From positions 94,049-120,669 of the forward strand of contig NW_003546310.1 in the NCBI RefSeq assembly GCF_000090795.2: a stretch of DNA of 26,621 bases. The letters are read 5' to 3'. Origin of the DNA: Amphimedon queenslandica. Its lineage: Eukaryota; Porifera; Demospongiae; Haplosclerida; Niphatidae. The stretch's first letter is position 1, and each line of letters opens with the position of its first letter. The translations under genes and the position numbers were made by a program. Below the pieces are notes generated by a model, which saw only the letters and a list, made by a program, of their open reading frames with translations, was not told the origin of the DNA and ran no database searches. Shown piece by piece: positions 19,129 to 26,621 of this stretch.

Positions 19129-20361
19129 ATGGCTCACAGAAACCTTGCCTGGTACTACGATGTGTTACAGTCATTGCAGTGCTTTGTGTTGGCTTTGTTT
19201 GCCCATCCAGGGCTGTGCATTAATTGGCCTGGAGCTTGGTCTCTGATAGCCAGCTGATGCAGTTATTATGGGTGTTATATGGCTTACACAAAACTCTAGT
19301 CTCGCCCCGCCCCTTCGCTTCCTGCGGAGAAAGGAAACATTTGATGTTTTATGCCGTCTTGTTGCTCCATTTTTGCAGAAAAGATGTAGTTTCATATTTC
19401 ACCTGGTGAACAAATAGCTATGACACTTTGGTTCTTAGTGTCTGGTGAGTCTCAAACAAGTATAAGTTCATCCTTTCGAGTTGGAAAGGCTTCAGTTTGT
19501 CACATGATTTATAAGACCTGTTGTGTTTTATGGAAGGTTCTTTATAAGAAGTTCTTACCTTTTTCATTAACAAAGGATGAGTGGAAGAAAATTAGTCATG
19601 AATTTTGGATGTTATGGCAGTTTTCTAACTGTCTGGGAGCTATTGATGGAAAGCATGTACAAATTCAAGCCTCCAATACCAGTGGCTTAATGTATTTTAA
19701 TTACAAGAGAACATTTTAATAGTTCTAATGGCAAACTGTGATGCTCATTTAGTTTTATTATGGTTGACATTGGTAAAGAGGAAAAGAAAGTGATGGAGGA
19801 GTTTTTCCAATTGTACCTTTGGGCAAAGGCTTATGGAACAATCTTTGCAGCCCCACAACCAAATGCTCTCCCAGGTACTAGTGTTGTAGCTCCCCTTTTT
19901 TGTTGGTGATGAGACGTTTCCCGTAAGACCAGATATATTGAGGCCATTTTCTGGAAGTAATTTTTATGAGAAACAATCTGTCTTTAATTATCGTCTTAGT
20001 CGAGCAAGAAGACTAATTGAAAACTCTTTAGAAATTTTAGCTTCTCGATGTAGAATATACAGACAACCAATACATTCATCTCCTGCTAAAGTTATTGCTT
20101 ATATAAAAGCAACCATAGTGTTACATAATTACCTTTAGGTTACATGAGTTACTAATAGAGAAGATTATAAAGGTAATATCATTAATGGAGAGTGAAAAGA
20201 TAGCCATTGTAGTTTGGGTTTAGAGAGGATTGTGATGACAGGTAGCAATAGAGGTAGCTGGGAACAAGATGCAGTGAGAGACATATTTTAACTATTTTGT
20301 TAGTGAAGAATGTAGTTTGCCATGGCAATCTCATTATCGTCATCACACTACTTACAATTAA
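19129..20361 (+). pseudogene. Harbinger (PIF) nuclease, HARBI1-like, decayed
   Basis: A plausible N-terminus is MAHRNLAWYYDVLQSLQCF at 19129 (stop after 42 codons). Further in are RKETFDVLCRLVAPFLQK, IAMTLWFLVSGESQTSISSS, FRVGKASVCHMIYKTCCVLW, WQFSNCLGAIDGKHVQIQ, FIMVDIG, PNALPGTSVVAP, FVGDETFPVRPDILRPFSG and VFNYRLSRARRLIENSLEIL. The DDE triad is visible: Asp in AIDGKH (19645-19647), Asp in VGDE (19908-19910) and Glu in LIENS (20019-20021). The tail YFVSEECSLPWQSHY ends at a TAA (20359-20361). By family this is the strand-transfer nuclease of PIF/Harbinger transposons. There are frameshifts near 19400, 19718-19760 and 19905, plus stops after 20138. Its MADF partner lies convergently 166 bases downstream. 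I could not find the terminal repeats. Confidence 0.85.
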
Positions 20362-20467
20362 ACTAACGATAATAATTTAATCAGTTATTGCCAATTATTG
20401 TTTAGTAAGTAATGATGATTCTCACTGTTCCTAAGTTTTATTTTAAAAGTTATTACTAATGTAATCC

Positions 20468-20497
<30 letters not shown>
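20468..20497. repeat. (AAT)n microsatellite
   Basis: About ten AAT units in the interval between the two convergent Harbinger genes. Confidence 0.9.
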
Positions 20498-20498
<1 letters not shown>

Positions 20499-20527
20499 TC
20501 TTGTCATAGATAATGATACAACAGTAA

Positions 20528-21835
20528 TTAATTAATGTCAATTGATGATACATGTGGCTGAATTGGTATGTCATACTCAATACTGGTTAAGTACTGCAAC
20601 ATATAAACTTTAGCCATTGCTCTTTTAGGATTGTCAAAACGTTTCAAATTGCCCAATATTTGCATAATGAAATGATAGTCATCATCAACATCATTTTTTG
20701 TTGCGCCATAAGTACCACAACCATCTGCAAATCCACTCAAAATTGTCTTCAGTGATTCTATAAATACTGCATCAACCCATTAATTTTTGGCGCTCATCTT
20801 TAGTGAAGACTTGAATATACTCACAAATGTAGAAGGACTATACACGTTACTCAGTGATTGACTATTTTGACTTGGAACAAAGTTGGAGGTAATTTCTCGG
20901 CTATAGTTTGTTTCTTTAGTCAAAAAGTAAGTTACTATCATAAATAATACAGTCTTACTTGTAGAACTAGATCTTCCCAGTGATCTTCCTGAATTATCTC
21001 CGAATCTTTCTCTTCTCCACACTCTGGAATATTACTCTCTGTTGCATTTAATATTAAAATTAATATGTAAGCATTATAATAATTTAAGCATTGTAATAAC
21101 ATATTTTTAAAGAGTAACTCTACTTTTCTTCCCCACAGTCATTATCTATGCCTACTGAATAATACTTAAAAATTCAAAACGCATAGTAGTAACTGGAAGT
21201 GGTATATTATAGATATACTATGGGTATATATACCACATTTATACATACTTCTATCACCTTCATGAAGGACAATAGTAAAGTATGACCAGTGTAGCTTTTG
21301 TGGTGGTCCACCTGTGCCAGTGGGTCTCCTATTCCCTTTACACTCATGAACATAGTGATCTCTTAAGGACTTCCATTTTTTTTACAATCAGCTACTGACA
21401 ACTTGACTACTTTTGCTACAAGTCCCATGAGTTCCCTTTGAGGCAACCATCTTTATATTCTTTCAGTGTCATGTTCCATAAGCATGGATATTCTCCAAGT
21501 TGTTAACTTCTCATCTTTGTCTTCAAAGGTATATTCTACTGCTGTCACTGTTTTCTTCAGTCTAACACGTGTGTGGCTCAATTTGATTGGCCACACGCCC
21601 CAAACACTAACGCAGAAATGACTGTCATCTAATCTTGCGTGACCTTGTATTGCAACCATGATCCAGCTATGTTCTTAATTTCCATTAATTCCAACTGACA
21701 TTATGACAAATGTAAACTTAGCTTCAAGGTCAGGGTTTCCTTTCTCTCTAAAATTACCTCATCTCTGTTTAGCTGGAGCTTTCTTTTCTTTCATATGCCT
21801 ACCAGGATTTCTCAAAGCACTACTGACAGTAGTCA
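20528..21835 (-). pseudogene. MADF/BESS-like Harbinger partner protein, decayed
   Basis: The MADF domain is split by frameshifts: DKDEKL, then LGEYPCLWNMTLKEYKDG and KGNSWDLVAKVVKLSVADCK, then after an A-run shift WKSLRDHYVHECKGNRRPTG and LHWSYFTIVL (about 21540-21250), with a donor GTATGT near 21249. Downstream, GDNSGRSLGRSSST is joined by a 45-base intron (20914-20958, phase 1) to KTNYSREITSNFVPSQNSQS. One TAA (20780) precedes WVDAVFIESLKTILSGFADG and a BESS-like end, DDDYHFIMQILGNLKRFDNP. MADF is a Myb/SANT-like DNA-binding fold; in Harbinger elements the partner carries the nuclease to DNA. Odd point: the frame before MADF stays nearly open upstream (HFCVSVWGVWPIKLSH, and back to MTTVSSALRNPGRHMKEKK at 21835, with two stops), an extension not expected of a plain MADF protein. 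Confidence 0.7.
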
Positions 21836-21839
21836 TTGT

Positions 21840-22370
21840 GAAAGTGAGTAACAGAGAGCCTGTATAAAAGAAAGAGGGATGATATATACAAATATACAGT
21901 ATACACATGTACACATGCAAGTATATACATTACATATGAAGATAGTGGGTAAGCAGTGAAGTTTTTTGCAGGTCCAATGGTTAAATCAGGGCAAGTACAA
22001 TTTACAATGGGACCAACTGAGTGACCAAAAAATATTATAGAAAAAATTGTGAACACCCAGAATATTTGGTCTAATGATAGCAAGTTTTACAGTAATGTAA
22101 TATAAGTAAGATGACTTATTGGAGTAGTCCTGTCTGGAATACAGTCAATGAGATGACGAGATGACCTATGGACAAAATGCAATGTCGCATTTTATCACTC
22201 TAAAAACTCTGATCCTGAAGTGCTTCTTTCGCCATAATCTTTCAAAACATTGCAAATATACTTAAGTAATTCCCTCCAATTATATAAGCCACTTCACCTT
22301 CTACCACAATAATTATGAAAGTGAAGTGTAGTGTTGTTCCAGTGCCTTATTACTGGAACTAAGAATGGAG
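21840..22370. other. AT-rich stretch, no firm gene
   Basis: A minus-strand frame (21820-22083) begins with a hydrophobic run (IFWVFTIFSIIFFGHSVG) that would read as a signal or membrane segment, but it has no homologue I know and ends by overlapping the MADF gene start in another frame. The right terminal repeat of the Harbinger element should lie in or near here; none was found by eye. Confidence 0.3.
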
Positions 22371-22650
22371 TACTGTTACCTTTACTATAATTATATAAGG
22401 CAGTGGGAACTGGAGCTAGTACAGCAATGTAATTATAAAAACTTGAACTAGTACTGTACTGTAATCATAAAATCCAAAAGGTACTAGAACTAGTGCTCTA
22501 CTGTAATTTTAAAAACTACTACTGTACGGTATATGCTAATTGTATGGAGTACTGGAACTAGTACTGTACTGTATTAATGGGTACTAGAACAGGCACAAAA
22601 CATTAATTATAGTAAAGAGTACTGGAAATACAATATGTATGTGGCAATGT
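22370..22650. repeat. Minisatellite with TACTGGAACTAGTACTGTACTGTAAT-like unit
   Basis: At least six diverged copies of a unit of about 30-40 bases, each holding variants of TACTGGAACTAG followed by TACTGTACTGTAAT, lie at about 22403, 22442, 22481, 22549, 22581 and 22619. The core is rich in small palindromes (ACTAGT, AGTACT). Confidence 0.75.
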
Positions 22651-22967
22651 AATGTTTTATCTACTGTGCTCTACGTAAGTCATATAACTAGTATGTAATT
22701 ATACTGCTATTCAGACTACAAGATACTTGCTATTACAATAATTTTTTGATTCCGATCAATAACTATTACTACATACTACAAGTACATGCATCACATACTA
22801 AACTAAGCAAATGCTAGAAACAGCGACTCAGTGAGCACTATTAAGCACTGTAAGCAGCATTAAGTCTAATAGAAATAAAGAAAGATGGATGGTAATCCTA
22901 GAGAGGCCTAACAACAGTGAAAACTGGAACAATTTTGACATTGATGTAGGAACTCAGAAAAGCATAT
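22651..22967. other. AT-rich left flank of the hAT element
   Basis: No coding signal. The eight bases just before the element (22960-22967, aagcatat) would be its left target-site copy. Confidence 0.4.
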
Positions 22968-22982
22968 CAGTGGCGGATCTAG
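22968..22982 (+). repeat. Left terminal inverted repeat of hAT element
   Basis: CAGTGGCGGATCTAG. The same 15 bases recur in the same orientation at 26485. Confidence 0.8.
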
Positions 22983-23222
22983 AGGGGGTTCTTTGGGTTC
23001 GTTTGAACCCCCCCTTTGGCTTACTTTGAAAGTTTTGATTAGTTCGCAGAGTCTCTTTTCAGTCCTAAGCTGTAGGCTAACTGTAGAATGCTAGATTTAA
23101 ATCTTTCATAGCAATAATTGTGTAATTAGAGCTAGATCTACAAATCTGTAAGGGTGGAGCTGTGAACTTGTGAAGCCACATGGCAGTTGCAGCTGCATTA
23201 ATACTGTAATAGCATTTTAAGT

Positions 23223-25750
23223 ATGAAGAGGGCCAAAGTGAGTGATCAGTCTCCTTTAGACTGTTGGGTTAAAAGAAGTAAAGCAACTAATGAAGATGAA
23301 AGTGAAATATGTAAGTAATATATGTACATATAGATCTTATCAGTGACTGTTTCAGGTGTAAGTGTAACTGTTGACAAACACAATGATGATGAGGATAATT
23401 CCATTGTGAGTTCCAGTAATGAACATAGTGACACCTTAAGTACTACTACTGTCTCAGCTGACCAGGGCAATATTTTACCTGATGTACCAAGCAGCTCTAC
23501 TTCGGCACCCAATTCCCAAACATTGGATATTGGTATGATTATAAGCAGTGGATATCTGCGTGCTCTTGATTGCTCAACAAAAATGAAACTGCTAAACCTT
23601 GTTCCAGATGAGAAATTTAAGTATCCAACCCAATTTATGCTTGGTTGTAATCGCCGCTTTAAGCCAGAATGGGCGAAAAAACATTAGTGGTTACATTACA
23701 GCCAAAGTGAAGATGGTGTCTATTGTAAAGCTCGTGGCCTGTTTGCTCCTGCTGATGTTAAAGGACAGAAGTCAGGTATATTTGTAAACAAACCCATTCG
23801 CGTCTGGACTAAGCACTCATCTTCTTTTAACCATCATGAAACGTTGGAAAATCATCGAAATTCTATGACACGAATGACCGCTTTTAAAGTTTCATGTTCT
23901 AATCCTACACAAAATGTAGCTACTATGCTCAGTAAAACACGAGAAGAAATGATTTGTTGGAATATGAATGTCATGAAATCATTACTGAAATGTGTTGCCT
24001 TCTGTGGAAAACAAGGATTATCTTTTCGAGGTCATAGGGATGATTCTACCACCATTTCAACCGCCGATATGGGTAATTTTATAGAACTGATTAGATTTAG
24101 GGCAGAAAGTGATGAAATTCTTAAAGATTATTTGAAAACGTCACCCAAGAATACTATGTATACTTCTAAAACCATCCAAAATGAAATTATTGACGTCATT
24201 GGCAATGCTGTAGGGGATTGATTACTAAGAGATGTTAAAGAAGCCCAATGTTTCACGATTTTAGCTGATGAGGTTACTAATTGTTCTAATAACGAGCAAG
24301 TATCCATTGTTTTAAGATTTGTCGACACTGACAAAAACAGTTTTTGGGCTTCATAGTTGTGGAGCGTATCACTGGTGAGTGTTTCGCAAGGGAACTTATT
24401 TCTTGGCTTGAATCTCATAATTTAGATATTTCTTTTTGTCGAAGATAGGGGTACAATGGAGCATCCACTATGTCTTCTCAAATCTCTGGTGTACAGGCTC
24501 GTATACAATCTGTGTCTCCAATGGCATTTTATACTCATTGCCAGAGCCACCAGTTAAACCTTTGTATTGTAAACTTTTGTGTACTTCCCCAAATTAGAAA
24601 TGCTAGTGGTGTTATTACTGAAATTTCTAAATTCTTTAATTTCTCTCCAAAGCGTCAGCACTTCTTTGAAAACATCATTGATACTGAATCACCAAATGCA
24701 ACTAAGAAAAAGCTTTAAGATTTGTGCAGAACTCGTTGGGTTCAGCGGATTGATTCTTACACTGTGTTCGATGATCTGTACCCTTTAATAATTAAAGCAA
24801 TGGAAGCTATAAGCTTTGCAGGAGAAAATTCTGAATGGTTGTGGGATACTGAGACATTGACAAAAGCTAGGGGGTTCCTTCATCAATTGCAAAGCTTTGA
24901 ATTCTTTGTAACATTTCAAGTAACTATGACAGTTTTGAGCAGTCTTAGATCGTTAACTATAAAGCTTCAAAAGAAATCGCAAGACATTCTTGCTGCTTAT
25001 GAAGAAGTGGGGGGAGTAATGTCCTATTTTGAAGTTTTGAAAACGAACTGTGAGGAGGAATTTCATCATTGGTACACAGACATTACAGTTCTTGCTGAGA
25101 AGTTATGCATTACTGTTAACACTCCACGGATATCTGGTAGGCAAGCTCATCGAAGTAATATACCAGCAGATTCCCCCGAGGTATTCTATAGACAAAACCT
25201 TGTTGTTCCATTTCTTGATCGCATCACCTCAGAGCTAACGAAAAGATTCGGATCTACTAAGCAAACTAAAGTTAAACTTCTTGGGCTTATACCATCTATT
25301 GCAGCCACTTATCCTGATGCTTCAATAAAAAAAGTTGGAGAGTCGCACAAATTTTGTCTGCCTTCTCCTCAGCTACTTTTAACTGAATATCACCGCTGCA
25401 AAGCAAAGTACTCTTGAGTTCTTGTAGATGACAGGCCAATGACACTTCAAAAAGCAATTCAGTGCTGGGACAAAGATGACTTTCCCAACATATTTACACT
25501 TTTACACATTGCTTGTACATTACAAGTAACTACTTGTGAAAATGAAAGAAGTAATAGTCAACTCAAGCTTCTAAAAACATATCTATGCTCTACGATGACA
25601 GAGAAAAGGCTTACCTCACTTGCCTTAATGAAAGTCCACAGGGAGATAGTAAATGACTTGGACTATGACAAACTTGTGGTAGATTTTGCAAGCAAACATC
25701 CAAGAAGAATGGCTATACCATGCGTTTTTTCTGAACAATTATTAAAATAA
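23223..25750 (+). pseudogene. hAT transposase, ZMYM1/TTF zinc-finger type, decayed
   Basis: Exon 1 starts MKRAKVSDQSPLDCWVKRSK at 23223. A 45-base intron (23311-23355) splits a Cys codon. An acidic, Ser-rich linker leads to a TTF-type finger region (FMLGCNRRFKPEWAKKH, stop, WLHYSQSEDGVYCK; one expected Cys is Arg in KARGLF). Next come RVWTKHSSSFNHHETLENHR, FCGKQGLSFRGHRDD, FTILADEVTNCSNNEQVSI (first DDE Asp in ADE), then after a shift LGFIVVERITGECF, YNGASTMSSQISGVQARIQS, AFYTHCQSHQLNL, CRTRWVQRID and a C-terminal hAT dimerisation block ENERSNSQLKLLKTYLCSTM. The Asp usual before GAS is Asn (GYNGAS). In-frame stops are at 23685, about 24217, 24448, 24717 and 25415, with one frameshift near 24345. 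The order and length match full hAT transposases, so this is a fairly recent loss. Confidence 0.85.
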
Positions 25751-26217
25751 AAAAATTTTCTGTGTGAACAATATCTGGTGTTTAATGTGAAATACGAGGA
25801 AAAGGGTGTGTTTCTGCGTGGAAAAAGGGGGCGTGGTCAAAATTTCGGCTGCATATATAAGTTTCATGTCCCTTTTTCAACTAGAAATGGAGATAGCAGT
25901 CAAGACATGTCTACCTGTGGTGCTAAATTTTCCGGTTTCTCTCGTAAGCATAAACAATACTCACACTCTTATACACACAAACAATACTGACATGCTGATA
26001 GACAAACAGTACTGACAGACACAAAAAGTACTGACACCCTCATACACCCAAACGATAAGTGCACAGTCATGGCTTCATCATGCACAAACAAAATGAGCTA
26101 ACCTTTACCACACAGTGAAACCAGAGGTCCCATGTGTTTCAGTTGATTATCAATCATGCTTAGAGTTAAAGCACATGTACCTAACAGTAAAGAATTGTAA
26201 GTCATGATTCTGGACTC
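25751..26217. other. 3' flank of hAT element and AT-rich sequence
   Basis: It holds the presumed 3' untranslated part of the hAT gene. From about 25950 to 26045 there is a weak local repetition of ACAAACA(A/G)TACTGACA-like words. No gene is supported; the open frames here (25778-26015) overlap each other and the repeat. Confidence 0.4.
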
Positions 26218-26470
26218 TGCCCATCCTCTTCACTTTCTTCTTGACTTTTCTTGTATTTTTGACTTTCCTCCTATTCCTAATTTCCTTCCCTTCTTGACTT
26301 TCCTCGTATTCTTGACTTTCCTCCACTTTGTGACATTTCTTCCTCTTCTTGACAATTCTTCCTCTTCTTGACTTTCCTCCTCTTTTTGACTTTCTGTCTC
26401 TTGTTGTCATTCTTCCTGTTCTGACTTTTGAGGTCTTAACTTTGTTCATGTTCTTGACTTTCCTCCCTTG
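26218..26470. repeat. Pyrimidine-rich minisatellite, TTCTTGACTTTCCTCC unit
   Basis: About a dozen diverged copies of a 15-18 base unit such as TTCTTGACTTTCCTCCTC occur on the plus strand. A 123-codon minus-strand frame (26150-26521) with Lys/Arg/Glu repeats (RKVKNTRKVKKKVKR) is simply the translation of this repeat. It runs into the second hAT end, so it is not taken as a gene. Confidence 0.8.
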
Positions 26471-26484
26471 GCTTTCATGATGTT

Positions 26485-26621
26485 CAGTGGCGGATCTAGG
26501 ATTTTTTTTCTGGGGGGGCACAAAATTAAATGTGTGGTTTTAATTAATTAAAAGGCTCATAAATAAAGAGGCGTGGTCTTCTTGCAATGAAGGCGTGGTT
26601 ATAAAAGCAATTAATTAAGGC
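26485..26621 (+). mobile_element. End of a second hAT element, cut by the right edge
   Basis: The 15-base terminal repeat CAGTGGCGGATCTAG starts at 26485 and is followed by a T-run, GGGGGGGCA and GGCGTGGTC / GGCGTGGTT words (26570-26598). The subterminal sequence differs from that at 22968, so it is a different, related element, probably inserted into the edge of the pyrimidine minisatellite. The eight bases before it (26477-26484, atgatgtt) would be its target copy. The coding part lies outside the window. Confidence 0.65.

Larger units (their letters stand above)
22968..25860 (+). mobile_element. hAT transposon with decayed ZMYM1-like transposase, right end lost
   Basis: The left terminal repeat starts CAGTGGCGGATCTAG at 22968, followed by a G/C-rich subterminal hairpin (GGGTTC-GTTT-GAACCC, 22995-23010). 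The transposase occupies most of the rest and ends at 25750. After it come CGTGGTC and ATTTCGG motifs near 25832-25848 of the kind I associate with the inner right end of such elements. The expected right repeat CTAGATCCGCCACTG is absent before 26621. The right boundary is therefore a guess. By family, hAT transposons move by cut and paste and leave 8-base target duplications. Confidence 0.75.

Noticed and set aside
21820-22083. Minus-strand frame with a signal-like hydrophobic start
   Set aside because: No relative is known, the base composition alone favours Phe/Ile/Tyr codons, and it overlaps the start of the MADF gene in another frame.
22960-25856. Target-site duplication of the hAT element using GCATAT at both sides
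   Set aside because: Only six of eight bases match, in AT-rich sequence, and the right terminal repeat is missing, so the match cannot be trusted.
26150-26521. 123-codon minus-strand frame rich in Lys, Arg and Glu
   Set aside because: It is produced by the pyrimidine-rich minisatellite and extends into the terminal repeat of the second hAT element.
1-26621. tRNA, rRNA, CRISPR or bacterial operon signals
   Set aside because: I looked for conserved tRNA boxes, rRNA cores, regularly spaced repeats and ribosome binding sites and found none. Introns and LINE/hAT/Harbinger remnants show eukaryotic DNA.

Overview
The window looks like eukaryotic, most likely sponge (demosponge-like), non-genic DNA. 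It is AT-rich and has no long intact gene. It holds many decayed coding pieces that can be followed across very short introns (38, 44, 45, 49, 50 and 52 bases, with clean GT...AG ends). The protein families seen (a C2H2 gene with a DIMHDVLEG core, a KDZ-like gene, a 'TDARH' transposase, HECT-like genes, Harbinger with a MADF partner, a ZMYM1-like hAT) are ones I associate from memory with sponge and cnidarian repeat collections. The species is an inference; no search was run.

Layout. 1-48: start of a minus-strand gene running off the left edge. 604-1141 (minus) and 1283-4915 (plus): a head-to-head pair, made of a PB1/HECT-family N-terminal gene and a ten-exon C2H2 zinc-finger, transposase-like gene with a nested insertion in one intron. 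5533-6919 (plus): decayed KDZ-like transposase. 7160-7615: diverged minisatellite. 7640-9360: weak, unrecognised open frames. 9503-10574 (minus): 5'-truncated, internally deleted non-LTR retrotransposon. 11036-12082 (plus): unrecognised gene remnant with a CxxCxCxxC knuckle. 12537-14290 (minus): 'TDARH' transposase remnant. 14493-15619 (minus): three orphan coding-like pieces. 15880-18059 (plus): scattered HECT ubiquitin-ligase domain. 18249-18960 (minus): rve-type integrase core. 19129-20361 (plus) and 20528-21835 (minus): convergent Harbinger nuclease and MADF/BESS-like partner. 22370-22650: palindromic minisatellite. 22968-about 25860 (plus): hAT element with a left terminal repeat and a near-complete decayed transposase. 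26218-26470: pyrimidine minisatellite. 26485-26621: left end of a second hAT element running off the right edge.

How the pieces relate. This is a graveyard of at least eight mobile-element families, all broken by stops and frameshifts, so no gene here is expected to make a full product. Two gene pairings stand out: the Harbinger nuclease with its MADF partner, which is the known two-gene organisation, and the divergent pairing of a transposase-like gene with a PB1/HECT-type gene, which I do not know as a described element and regard as the most interesting lead. Coordinates of decayed exons are approximate unless a splice site or stop is cited.
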